Below, in pieces: positions 22,188 to 32,580 of a stretch of 64,000 bases of DNA. Source of the DNA: Bettongia penicillata ogilbyi (lineage: Eukaryota > Chordata > Mammalia > Diprotodontia > Potoroidae); the NCBI GenBank assembly GCA_023548195.1, contig JAJHZJ010000311.1, positions 3,805,919-3,869,918 of the forward strand. The letters are read 5' to 3'. How positions within the stretch are numbered: position 1 is the first letter of the stretch; every line of letters starts with the position of its first letter. Position numbers and translations under genes: made by a program. The notes beneath the pieces were generated by a model. It had not been told where the DNA came from. It was given only the letters and a program-made list of their open reading frames with translations, and ran no database searches.

Positions 22188-22600
22188 CCCTCTTCCTTAT
22201 TCCTGTAGAAGGCAATTCTCTCCTTCCAGTTCCTCAGGGTAGCAACCTAGGAGTCACCCTGGATTCTTTACTGCTAACCCCTGCACCCCCATACACAATC
22301 TGTTGTCAAGGACTGCTGTTTTCACTTTCTCAGCATCTCTCAAATACTCCCACAACTCCCTGTGTTCCCTCTCCCACAAGATCTCACAACCTAGTAGAGA
22401 GATGCAAACACAGAGGGATATAATGCACAATATAACCCAATTAGAGCATTAGAAATGCAAAAAAGAAGAAAAAAAGGGTTGCCTGATGTGCCAGGGGAAG
22501 ACCAGTGCCAAGCACAGGAATACATGGAAGGCTTTCTGGAGGAGGTGGAATTTGAGTTGAGCTTTAAAAAATGAATAAAAATTCAACAAGTAAAGGGGGA
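21650..22600 (-). mobile_element. Antisense L2 tail interrupted by the inverted-repeat right arm
   Basis: Left part (21650-21741): 'cacacctttattaaggaac', 'aaatacaaagattagac'. Right part (from 22359): 'cacaagatctcacaacctagtagag', then 'ggaaggctttctggaggaggtgg'. The two parts fit together as one reversed L2 3' end. The junctions share cctgtgtt (21734-21741 and 22359-22366). Confidence 0.6.
21751..22348. repeat. Long inverted repeat, right arm (598 bp)
   Basis: Inverted near-copy of 20170-20784, including the L2 RT segment (plus strand, 21891-22103, same YTDD motif, one residue different over 70). It interrupts an antisense L2 tail, so it looks like the daughter copy. Short non-homologous stretches (about 9 bp) lie between the arm ends and the cctgtgtt direct repeats. 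Confidence 0.9.
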
Positions 22601-22779
22601 GGAGGGGAGCATAGGTATGTGTTCTCATAACACATATCACATTCTTCCTTGTAGTAAATTCTGTTCTTGTCTTATCACCCTCTCTGACTCAGTTCCTGAA
22701 GGGCCAGAGATTATATCTTACTCCTATGCCCTACAACAGCCAGTACAGTAAGATAATGTGACATAAATCTAGAGCTAGA

Positions 22780-22935
22780 ATATTCCTTGAGGTCAAATTC
22801 CATTCCTTCATTTTTAAAGAAGAAACTGAGGCCCTGTGAGGCAAACTAATTTGCCCAAGGTCACCAAGGTAGAATGTGAACCCAGGGCTTCTCACTCTAG
22901 AATCAGTGATCTCTCCACTGTACCACACTTCCTTA
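22780..22935 (-). repeat. MIR3-like SINE, antisense
   Basis: 'gagctagaatattccttgaggtc', 'aagaagaaactgaggccctg', 'tttgcccaaggtcacc', 'atctctccactgtaccac'. Confidence 0.7.
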
Positions 22936-22999
22936 CACACATTGTACGTGCTCTGCAAACATTTGTTGAACTGCAAGGAAAAAGGAAAGAGAGAAAGAG

Positions 23000-24230
23000 A
23001 ATAGGAGGGTTTTTTTTTTTTAAATTAGCAAAACTCAATATGAGCCCGGTGTCAATGGTATATTCTGGTAAATGTTTAACAAACAGCTCCTGGGAGATAA
23101 GGAGGAAGAGAATGTTTCCACAACATCCCTTCAGGTTTAATCTGTATTAGTTTTTTAAATTGATTTATTTTAAACTTACATACTAAAATTTAAATATACA
23201 ATAAGAAAAAAAGAAATATTATAAATTTAAATATTAAACAAATACAAAATAAGAAAAAAAGCATTGCCAATGTGCACAGCAGAACATAAGAGAAGATTCA
23301 AAATATACACCAATAAATTTCCATTTCAAGAAAACCTATATAATAAATACTACACATTGTGTTCAGAGCTATCCATTTTTTTCTTTACTTCCTTGTAAGC
23401 TTTCTTTTGTTCTCTGTTATGCACTTTTTACTTTGCTCTTTTTCCACCCCTTCCTCTCCCCCCTCCCACAAGATGACTGCAATTAAGTGCAGATATATTT
23501 ACACATGCATACATATACACACACATATACACATATTTACATACACTTATATATACTTAGATATTTATAATCATAGTACATACAGACATGTACATTCATA
23601 TGCATCTATGTACTATATTTATTTGTCCTCTGTTTCTCTGAAGGTGGATAACACCTTTCTTCATAAGTTCAAGTCTTTCCATATTTTTCTCAGTCCACAA
23701 ACATCATTTCCACACCATGGCAATATTCCAACCTTATACTATCTAGTTATTTTACATATTCTAAAACTAAATTAATATGGCTGGCATATAGTATAATTTC
23801 CCTATTTTTCTCTCTTAATTAAATCTATTTTAGCTTTAACTTTGCCTGAGATCGTGATTACTACCCTTCCTTTTTTTCTTTATTCCTGATCTTTTTTAAG
23901 TTTGCATGTATATCTTATTTCCTATCCCTACTGATTCTTCTACTTTATTTCTCCCTGCTACCTTGCCATCCAATTATTTAACTTCCCTCTCAAAGATCCC
24001 TCCCTTATTCTCCCATTTCCATTAATCTAAACATCCTTCAATACCTCTCTCTTATCTTATTCCCTCACCCTTTTATTTATTTATAAATTTGGAAGACTTT
24101 TTTTCTCTTCTAAATGTATATTGTTCTCTCTTTATGTGTTGTTCTCTCTCTGATACGAGTAGTGTTCCCTCTAAAAATAATCTTCGTTATTAACATTTTC
24201 CCCATCACTTTAAGTGTAGGCTACTGACAA
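23000..24230 (-). other. AT-rich, probably L1-derived sequence
   Basis: AT-rich, with long T-rich runs and an alternating (CATATA) stretch at about 23510-23600. The run 'agctttaactttgcctgagatcgtgattactaccc' near 23830 resembles antisense marsupial L1 sequence that I have some memory of, but I cannot align it. The 138-codon ORF (23359-23775) shows no family motif. Confidence 0.35.
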
Positions 24231-24444
24231 ATCAACCAATCAAGCCTAAGCGGAAGCATTTGCCTATTTCTGAAGTATAAGGGCTCAGCTAAAAAAATTT
24301 AACAATCAGCTTCCAATTAGAAATAGCTCCAGTGCACTCCTGAATATTATTCTATTGTCCCAAAAAATGCATTTTCCAGGTTCATTGAGAGAGAATTGAC
24401 TTTAGAAAAACTCAGAGAATAAGTCAAAAAAACCCCAATTAATA

Positions 24445-24718
24445 ACGATAGGTAATTATAATTATTTATATAGTTCCTACTATTTGACAGGCACTGTGCC
24501 AAGTGCTTTACAAATAGTAGTCATTTAGTCCTCACAACAACCCTGGGAGGTAAGTGCTATTATTATCTCCATATTACAGATGAAGAAACTGAGGCAAACA
24601 GAAGTGAAGTTACTTGTCCAGGGTCACATAGCTAAAGAGTGTGGGAGATCACATGTGAATTCAAGTCTTCTGATTTCAGGTGTTGTACTCTATCCACTGA
24701 GCCATCTGGCTGCCCTGA
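24445..24718 (-). repeat. MIR SINE, antisense, nearly complete
   Basis: 'aattatttatatagttcctac', 'ggcactgtgccaagtgcttta', 'tcctcacaacaaccctgggagg', 'acagatgaagaaactgaggc', 'ccagggtcacatagctaaagag', 'actctatccactgagccatctgg'. Confidence 0.85.
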
Positions 24719-24964
24719 GCTCCTGCCCTTTTTTGTCCTTCCACTGATTTCATGGTCAGTCTAGGAGGCCTGCAAGTTTTTGGTTTTTCCCAAGTGGTGT
24801 GATCCAGGGAAATATCTGTTCCCTGCCCTCCTGATCTGAGCTCTGCAAGTTCCTGACCCAAGGTGGGATCTGTTGGCTGACTTTCCATAGACTGGTGCTG
24901 TCACTATTACCTGCTAAGAGGTTCTACAAATTCAGGGCAACTGAATTGCCAATTTCCCTTTGGT

Positions 24965-25168
24965 CTTAATCTTCTGTCAGGGGGTCATCTCCATTAATCC
25001 TGATCTATATCTTGCCACTGGACCCAGATGGCCCTGAAGAACAAAGTGAGGCTGGTGACTTTGCGCAACCCTGCCTCAATTAAATCCAATTCACTTGCAA
25101 GTCATGGCATCACCTCCCTTAGGTCATGGTCCTCTTCGAGAACAACGGACTAACAGCAATAATCTCCT
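24965..25168 (+). mobile_element. RTE-tailed SINE, 5'-truncated
   Basis: 'tatatcttgccactggacccag', 'caaagtgaggctggtgac', 'cctgcctcaattaaatcc', ending in 'gtcatggtcctcttcgagaac' and an acaacgg tail. The last segment is shared with the RTE LINE 3' ends in this window. Confidence 0.85.
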
Positions 25169-26039
25169 GCCCTGGTTGTTCTTCTGCAGATTTATGTACT
25201 GGGCTAAAATTCAGAACTGAGTCAGCACTCTGCTTCTGGGCTCGAAGCCACAAGGTTTAGTTTCTGGAATTTGTTCTGTGCTCAGTAGTCAGGGATCCAC
25301 TTGTTCATGACCACTCCTCTGTACCCTAAGTCTGAGACAAGAAATTGAGTATTGAGTGACAGAGCTACCAGAGAGCATCTGTTCCTGCTCCCAGAGCTAA
25401 TACAGTGGTCCCTATGGTCCTCTTTCCACCCATTTGCTTCCTACCCTGGTGCTGTTTTTGCTCCTTTTCCAGTCTTGGGAATTACTTGGGACTTAGAAGG
25501 TTACCCATCTTTCTCTGTCTCTATTGCAGCTCCATGTTCCTCACCAACCCCTGCCCCAGTGTTGGCAGACTTCTCAGTACATCTTTCTAGGCTGCTCTGG
25601 ACTAGGAAAATTACTCACTGTGACTTTTTCTTGGCTTTCCCATTCAGAATTTGATCTACTGAGTTTTCTAGGTTGTTGGAGAGACAGTGTGCTAGGTGAG
25701 CTAAGGCAAAAATGCTTCTATCACTCCACCATCTTGACCCCTACCCCATGCTACTCCCCATACACACACACCTTCAAGGTGTTAATGTGTAAATAAAGTA
25801 TTAACACTCAGTGATTTCTTTACAAAGCTGAAAATACAGCACATCCCTGGGGACTTTAAATAGTTAAACTCTTAAGAGTTTAACAGTATCAGCACTAGTA
25901 AGCTCAGGCCTAGAGCTTGATGTTGAGTACCTTACCTTCAAGAGGGTGAGAAGGTGGGGGGTTTTCTCTCCTCTCTTCTTTTCCCTCAACAGCCATGATT
26001 CAAAGAGGATACTGCCCAGGACAAGACGTTATCTAGCAG
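25169..26039. other. No gene recognised
   Basis: Unassigned. Three overlapping plus-strand ORFs (25352-25796) lack any motif. A perfect palindrome lies at 25863-25884. Confidence 0.35.
25863..25884. other. Perfect 22-bp palindrome
   Basis: Centred on cttaag: the sequence from 25863 to 25884 equals its own reverse complement. It contains TTAA at both outer ends. Function unknown. Confidence 0.9.
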
Positions 26040-26630
26040 GTGGAATGAACTTAATTTAACTTAATGAACTCATTTAAGAGTCTGAGGCACAGGTGAGAGA
26101 GCAGAAATATACACTCTAGAAAAACCTATATAAAAGAGGCAATCACTAGAAGGCAGAATTGGTTTCAAAGAGTGGGACTTCTGGCAGCAGAAAAGAGAGT
26201 CAGCTGTGGACTCAAGAGAGAGTGACTCCTGGCAATCAGAATCGCACTGTGAAGAGGAGCAGACTCTGGGAGTCCAGAAGAGCAAACTGCCTAGGAGAGT
26301 TGCTACACCCAAGGAGAGCACTGTGAGGACTCCACCAGGAGAGGAGGTCAAGGTCTTGTAGTTTCAGAGTTGTAAGTTCCTTTGGACACATTCATTCTCT
26401 ATACGTGTACCTCCCTGCCATGTCCCATGGACATTTTGTGTATGTGTGGGGAAATGTGCCTCAGGTTTGGGGGGATAATGATTTTACTGTCTCATCTTAG
26501 TAAATACCCCTTCCTGAGAATTAATTGTATTTACTAACTCACTATTAATAAGAAGCATGCTCTTTGGGGTTTATGTACTGTAGAGTTAGGAGAAGTACCC
26601 TTAGGATATGCCTAGAACTTCAAACTATTA
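26040..26630 (+). mobile_element. Candidate retroviral-type LTR (uncertain)
   Basis: A TATA-like 'acctatataaaagaggc' at about 26125 is followed by purine-rich sequence. Downstream comes 'tcatcttagtaaatacccc', then 'atttactaactcactatt'. The layout (TATA-like box, then a T-rich 3' part) resembles an endogenous-retrovirus LTR, with similar wording to 54990-55700. No internal gag/pol/env region or clear TG...CA ends were found. Confidence 0.35.
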
Positions 26631-26649
26631 ACCACCCTCCAGGCTGCTG

Positions 26650-26785
26650 TCTATGTACATGTTATCATCCTCAATAGAATGGAAACTCCTTGAGAACTGG
26701 AACCTTTTCATTTTTGTCTCTGTATTCCTATTGCCTGGCACATAGTAGGTGTTCAATAAGCATTTGTTGATTGACTGATAGGTCA
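26650..26785 (+). mobile_element. L2 tail
   Basis: 'aatagaatggaaactccttgagaac', 'tgcctggcacatagtaggtgttcaataag', 'catttgttgattgactg'. Confidence 0.85.
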
Positions 26786-27182
26786 CAAGATACTGATCCT
26801 CAGTCAGATAATCACTAAGAATTCTCTGTGTTCCTTCTGTTGGTATCATCCAAGGGCCAACTAATAATGATAGAGGAACTACTTTAATTTGATTAGACAC
26901 AAATAATGACCCCAAATCCTCCCATCCTCCATAATCTTATCAGGTTGTTTAAGAATACAGAGGGGCATACTGGATTTGGCAGTCATTTGGGAACAGGCAC
27001 CAAGAATACTTAATATGATAATGTTTCTTCTTCCACCTGCAGACTTTATGGGGACACCTGAAAGGCTGCAAGCATATCTGGCACCCAGTGGGCCCCCACT
27101 TCTCCCCTTCCCTCACCCCAGAGCCTGCCCTCAATTTTCGTGCCAATGGCAACAGGAGAGGGACGTATCAGCTCACTAGTGG

Positions 27183-27265
27183 AGAAGAGGAAAGGAAAAA
27201 GGGGAGGGGAGGGGGAGGAAAGGGAGGAGAGGGGAAATGAGAGGGAAGAGGAGGGGGGACAGGCT
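27183..27265 (+). repeat. G-rich purine tract
   Basis: Successive runs of 4, 4 and 5 G's separated by single A's, then further GGG/GGGG runs, on the plus strand. It fits a G-quadruplex-forming pattern. Over it lie only low-complexity ORFs. Confidence 0.8.
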
Positions 27266-27463
27266 AGAAGCAGGAACACAAAACAACAACAAGTAATAGG
27301 AGAGGCTATTTGGTTTCACTCTAGGGCACTCAACCCCAGATGAGGTTTTACCTACAGAGACAGAGAGGGAGACAGAGAAGAACCGAGACAGACAGAGAGA
27401 AAAAACAGAGACAGAGAGAACTCACACATTTAATAAGTGCTTCCTATATGTCAGTTCAAATAA

Positions 27464-27845
27464 GTTGTGCTTCAGAGAGCAGAACTCCAACGGGCTGGCC
27501 ATGTTGTTCAAATGCAAAACGTATGCTTGCCAAAAAGACTGTTTTATGGAGAAATCACACAGGGCAAATGATCACGTGGCAGTCAGAAGAAACGATACAA
27601 GGACACTTTCAAGGTCTCTCTTAAGAACTTTGGGACTGATTGTGTGACATGGGAGACACTGGCACAGGACCACTCAGTATGGCATGTCCTTATCAGAGAA
27701 GGTGCTGTGTTCCATGAGCAAAGCAGAATGAAAACAATTCATATTGGTCTTATCAGCCACAGTTAGACCCATTGAAACTTGATGCTAGAACAATTATGTC
27801 ATTTTGGTCCTCTTTGAGAATGAAGGACAGTAACCAATCAACCCT
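27464..27845 (+). mobile_element. RTE-clade LINE, 3' fragment with internal deletion
   Basis: Matches 5005-5476 from 'tgcttcagagagcagaactcc' to the 'gtcattttggtcctctttgagaa' end and an accaatcaac tail. A deletion near 27738 joins 'agcagaatgaaaaca' directly to 'attcatattggtctta', removing the cysteine-bearing part. Confidence 0.85.
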
Positions 27846-27917
27846 TCTCTCCAAATTCTTTTGGAGAGAAGTTTTGATGGCCAGAAGCTGCCCAGTTAAC
27901 TTGTGATTTAATAACTA

Positions 27918-28170
27918 GAATTTTCTTCCTTTCTTCCTTTCTTCCTTTCTTCCTTTCTTCCTTTCTTCCTTTCTTCCTTTCTTCCTTTCTTCCTTTCTTC
28001 CTTTCTTCCTTTCTTCCTTTCTTCCTTTCTTCCTTTCTTCCTTCCTTCCTTCCTTTCTTCCTTTCTTCCTTTCTTCCTTTCTTCCTTCCTTTCTTCCTTT
28101 CTTCCTTCCTTCCTTTCTTCCTTTCTCTTTCTTTTTTCCTTCTTCCTTCTTTTCTTCCTTCTTCCACAAA
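27918..28170. repeat. (TTTCTTCC)n polypyrimidine tract, about 250 bp
   Basis: Nearly uninterrupted tandem ttcc/tttc units on the plus strand. All the Lys/Arg/Glu-rich minus-strand ORFs here (84-133 codons) are translations of this tract. Confidence 0.95.
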
Positions 28171-28297
28171 ACCTTAAACTCACTTCACTCTGAAGCTCAC
28201 AGATTGGACCACAATAGGTCCCTACCCAAGCTCCACTTAATGGCCGTTTTTTGGGCCCTCCTGGCTTAGAGTGAACATCAGTGGTAACGGTTTCTCT

Positions 28298-28653
28298 TTG
28301 GAAGAGCAACTCTGAGGGTCTTCCCCTTCCAGTTTATTTTTTTTTAATTAAAGGGGATATCCCTTGACTCCTTAAAAAGGTCTATTCACTAAATGGGTGT
28401 TTCCTCACTCTAAGTGAGAACCTGAAAAAGCATTAGCCTAAAAGGACCAGGGTCTCCCAGTGCATCGTGGGCCATCTCCAGTTGTCCTCATGAATATCTG
28501 GCCACTGGACCCAGGTGACTCTGGAGGAGAAAGTGAAGTTGATGACCTTGTACAGCCCTCCCTTACTCAAATCAAAGTCAACTGCCAGTCACGTCATCAT
28601 CTCCCTGATGTCATGGTCCTCTTTGAAAATGAAGGATAAACACAACAACCTAT
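28298..28653 (+). mobile_element. RTE-tailed SINE, near full length
   Basis: 'aactctgagggtcttcccc', 'ctaaatgggtgtttcctcac', 'ggaccagggtctcccag', 'ggccactggacccaggtgac', 'ggaggagaaagtgaagttg', then 'tgtcatggtcctctttgaaaa' and an acaacaac tail. Confidence 0.9.
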
Positions 28654-28740
28654 GTGTCAGGCATTATGCTAAGCTCTGAGGATACATATACACTCAAACA
28701 AGACAATCCCTATCCTCAAGGAGCTTACATTCTAGTACGT
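28654..28740 (-). mobile_element. L2 tail, antisense
   Basis: 'tatgtgtcaggcattatgctaagctctgagg', 'ctcaaggagcttacattc'. Confidence 0.8.
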
Positions 28741-29889
28741 AAAAATAAAGGGGTACTACAGGGAAGTAGGGCTGGCAGAGGAGGGGACCAAAAAAAAATC
28801 AAAAAGTAGCTTGGAGGCCTGGGCTCTAGAAGAATAAAGCAATACATCACCTATTAAGAAATGGAGGACCCAGGGCTTGAAGTCAAGTTTCCAGTGTGGT
28901 GGAAATGAAAGAAGAGTAAGGCATGATGAGGAGACCACCAGAAAAGGAGCACTCTTGAAGTAGGAATGGGTAGGAATGGAGGAGGAACAGGAATAAGGAC
29001 AGAGGGTTCACCAGTTCCAGATGGGAGCACAGAGACAGATCCTAGTCAGGAATTTTTTACAGGAAGAACCTGGCCAATCTGGCACAGAAGAAGTTGGCTG
29101 AGGTCCTGGAGGGGGAATGGAAAAGCTAAGGGGAAACTTATTCAGAACAGCAGCTATTATTACTGAGGCAACAGCTCAGGCAGCTTCTCAGTCAGTCCCT
29201 TAGGAGCCTTCCTTGTGCTACAGAAAAGCCTTTTGATATTTATTCATCCTCATTCTTAGCCTTTTCTGAAATGTGAATATCTCCTAGCCTCCCCCCAAGT
29301 TACTCCATAGGAAACCCACCACCTTTGCCTTGCTACTCCCAAGCTAATAGCCCAGGCCTGGGAGAAGTTCACAGGTTCCAGGGATATAGATCTCACAGAA
29401 ACTTTATATTCCAACCCCCTTAGTTTGCGTAGCTTCTACCATGCTCTGCTGGTAAATATTTAACAACTGAAAAGCTGGGGGAGAAAACATACACTGGCCA
29501 CACTTTTTAGTTTGATCTGTGTAACTTAAACATGTCTGGGCACATCCAGCTCAGAAAATGTGGTGGAGCCCTTCAAGGATCATTGGAGAATGTTCAGCGA
29601 AATACTGGGAAGGCTTCGGTGTCCCCTGCCATGTGCTAAGGGAACCCTCCTTGCATTAGCTTCTGTGTCTTTAAAACTGGCAAGACTTTTTTTTCTTGCC
29701 ACTTTCCTTCTGCCATTCTCTTTATTATATAGAAGATTATACTCAGACAAACTTCAACCTTGGATCACTCCTACCATCTATCATCTTTGAGTCTACAAAG
29801 GTACTGCTGAACAAAGGTGGAGAAAATTATACCACTGTTCTGCATTCATTACAAATTTATGTTTCACAATCTCAGTGGGGCCCTCACTG
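28741..29889. other. No gene recognised
   Basis: Mostly unassigned. The stretch 'ctgtgtctttaaaactggcaagact' at about 29664-29688 recurs in inverted orientation at about 33361-33386, so at least part is an unnamed interspersed repeat. Confidence 0.4.
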
Positions 29890-30563
29890 CTGCTAGGCAA
29901 TCCTGCTATCCCTTCTTTATCCACCCACTGTCCCACTCTCCTATTTATCTCCATAGAGGCTCTTCCAAACCTATTCATCCCTCCTCAAACCCCCCATGGC
30001 TCCTCCTTCCTTCTCTCTCTCAGCTGAGATCCTTGTCCTATATTTTAGGACTTTTCTGCTTCACCCCTGTCTCATATGATTAAGTGACCTTACTCCTCAC
30101 CAAAATTAACACCTCCACTTGTCCAAGTAACTCCATTCCATCTTTCTCCTCCAACAGATTTTCCCCTCTCTCATTCCCACCCTTCCACTTATTTTCAGTC
30201 TCTCCCTCTCTTCTGTCTCATTTCCTACTGCCTACAAATATGCCCATGTCTCCCCAATTCTGAAAAAAAATCTCAGTTGATCCTTTCATCCCTGCTGTCA
30301 TCCTATATCTCATTCTGTCCTTTGTAGCATGTATGACAGGTGCCTCCACTTTCTCTCCTTTCATTCTATTCTTAATCCCTTACAATCCAGCTTCCTACCT
30401 TATTCCACCAAAACTGCTTTCTCCAAAGTGACTAATGGTCTTTTGTTGCCAAATCCAATGACCTTTTCTCAGTCCTCACTCTCCTTGACTTCTCTGCAGC
30501 CCCTGACACCCTTAGTCACTTCCTCCAACTTAATACTCTCTTCTCTGCAGGTTTTTGGGACAT
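29890..30563 (+). mobile_element. Long L2 LINE, piece 1
   Basis: Pyrimidine-rich L2 ORF2 sequence, with 'aatccagcttcctaccttattcc', 'ctgctttctccaaagtgac', and 'ccttgacttctctgcagcccctgacaccc', up to 'tctgcaggtttttgggac'. This order precedes the RT block in L2. It continues at 31001. Confidence 0.75.
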
Positions 30564-31000
30564 CAATTGAAAAAGAAAAATCTTTGTTAGGACTTCACCC
30601 TAGTAAATGAGGCAGGCTTAGGAAAAAATGTAGTAAAAAGAGTTTATTGTTACATACAAAGCACATGCATTGCATGAGCCTGGCCCAGAGCTCAAACCAT
30701 GCTTTTTCTTTTAAACACAGACTTTTGTAACAACAATAGTCCATTCTAAGAGGCTAAAATTACAAAAGGGGATGGGCTAGTGTATCGATGTTGAGTTTAC
30801 AAAGCAGGTAGGATACTAGTTTCTAAAGAGGAACAAAGCACATGTAGCTGTTACACTCAATTTGGCACGTAGGGCAACTTTCTTTACAGAAGGATTGTCA
30901 CGTTCACCTGTGCAGCCCCCTGTCATGTACGTCTCTAAAGGGAATGAAAATCGTGAGCATGCTTGGGTGTACGTGGTGATAGTGGAGAAATTCTTGAATA
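30564..31000 (-). mobile_element. About 437-bp insertion in L2; candidate antisense solo LTR
   Basis: It sits exactly between L2 'gggac' and 'caccctctcttggttttcc', which belong together. The minus strand has an aataaa signal (from 'tttattgttac', about 30641). The left edge is near a TG and the right edge near a CA, as expected for a reversed LTR. No clean target duplication was read. Confidence 0.4.
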
Positions 31001-32048
31001 TCACCCTCTCTTGGTTTTCCTCCTATTTATCTGACCTCTCCTCGGTCTCCTCTGCCGGATCCTCCTCCAGATCTTGGGGTTCTGGCCTGGGCCCTCTTCA
31101 CTTCTCCCTCTTCACTTGATGATCTCATCAGCTTCCATGGATTTAATTGCCACCTCTATGCCAATGATTCTCAAATCTACCTTTCCTTCCCCAGTCTCTC
31201 TGCTGACCTTCACTCTCACACCTCCAAATGTCTCTCACACATCTCACACTGGACATCCAGCAGTAGACACATCCAAAACAGAACTCGTCACCTTTCCCTC
31301 TAAACCCTTTCTGCCTCTTACTTTACCTATTACTGTAGAAGGCAACACCATCCTCCCAGTCCCTCAGGCTCACAACCCCAGAGGCATCACTATCTCTCAT
31401 CCCCCAGATGCAAGCTGTTTTCAAAATCTGTAGATTTCATCTTTGCAACATCTCCCATATATGACTCCTTCTCTGATACAATACAGACCCTCATCACCTT
31501 GTGCCTGGGTTATTGTAACAGCCTACTGGTGGATCTGCCTGCCCCAAGTCTCTCCCCACTCCAGTCCATTCTCCATTAAGCCACTAAAGTGCTTTTCCTA
31601 AAATACAGGTCTGATCATGTCACATACACACACCCTGCTCAGTAAATTCCGAGGAATCCTTATTATCTCCAGGATCAAATGCAAAATGCTGTTTGGCATT
31701 CAAAGCCCTTTATAACCTAGCCCCCTCCTACCTTCCCAGTCTTCTTACTCACCCACGTGTTACTAATCTCAGATACAGTAACACTTGGCCTCCTAGCTGT
31801 TGCATGAACAAGACACTTTCTCAGCTCCAGGCATTTTCTCTGCCTATCGCCCATGCCTGGAATGCTCTTCCTCCTCTGCTCTGACTACTAACCTCCCTGG
31901 TTTCCTTTTAAGTCCCACCTAAAATCCTACCTTCTACAGGAGGTCTTCCTTAATCCCTCTTAAATCTAGTGCTTCTCCCTTGTCAATTATTTTCTATTTA
32001 TCCTCTATATAGCTTGCTTTGCATACGTTTACATTTTGTCTCCTTCCT
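31001..32048 (+). mobile_element. Long L2 LINE, piece 2 (RT block and 3' part)
   Basis: Includes 'gatgatctcatcagcttcc', 'aattgccacctctatgccaatgattctcaaatc' (the RT catalytic region, here with CAND in place of YADD), 'acccttatcac'-type and 'caatacagaccctcatcacc' blocks, and 'tgcctggaatgctcttcc'. Several frameshifts. Confidence 0.85.
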
Positions 32049-32503
32049 GTGACATTTAAAAAGTTTGAAAGATATAATTTCTGGGTAATTAGTAATTTTA
32101 TTAAGAATGCAAGCATTTTTAATAAAAGGTCAGTGACTTTCTCAAATGCCAAAGACAATTATGGTGGTGGCTCATGCTAATATGTCCTTGAAAGAAGGAT
32201 ATTCCTGAGGGTGGCAATCAATTCTGATTGGTTAACAATTAATGAGAGAATGAATATTAATATGAGGAGCTGAGAGTGACATCTTGTCAAAGAGAGACTA
32301 TCCCTGTACCCAGACCACCCAGCCTTGGACAATCTATTCAAAGAATTTATCCCCACCCCACCTGGGTGGGGTCAGAACAAGATTGTTGAGAAAATTAATC
32401 CAATGTCATCATTAATAATGAGAGACTGAAATTTTGAAATAAGGACTTTAGAAAAAGGGGGGGAAACTTGGGATCTCCCCAAATCATTGCTTATTAATAA
32501 TCA
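32049..32503 (-). mobile_element. About 455-bp insertion in L2; candidate antisense LTR
   Basis: It interrupts the L2 tail between 'ttttgtctcc' and 'ctctcacccattagattg'. It starts with TG and ends with CA, as a reversed LTR would, and the short flanks (ttcc and tttc) are weakly similar. It contains 'taattagtaattttattaag'. No internal retroviral sequence was seen. Confidence 0.45.
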
Positions 32504-32580
32504 TTTCTCTCACCCATTAGATTGTTAACTTCTTAAGGTCAGGGACTTATTTTCATGCTTATTGAATTGAATTCTACTGT
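32504..32580 (+). mobile_element. Long L2 LINE, piece 3 (tail)
   Basis: 'cccattagattgttaacttcttaaggtcagggac', then 'gcttattgaattgaattc'. The residual L2 3' end. Confidence 0.75.

Noticed and set aside
23359..23775. 138-codon plus-strand ORF rich in Tyr, His, Ile and Phe
   Set aside because: It lies in AT-rich, alternating CA/TA sequence and has no recognisable motif.
26070..26351. 93-codon minus-strand Ser/Leu-rich ORF
   Set aside because: It lies across the purine-rich part of a candidate LTR; composition explains it.
27838..28309. Lys/Arg/Glu-rich minus-strand ORFs up to 133 codons
   Set aside because: They translate the (TTTCTTCC)n tract; no conserved protein feature.
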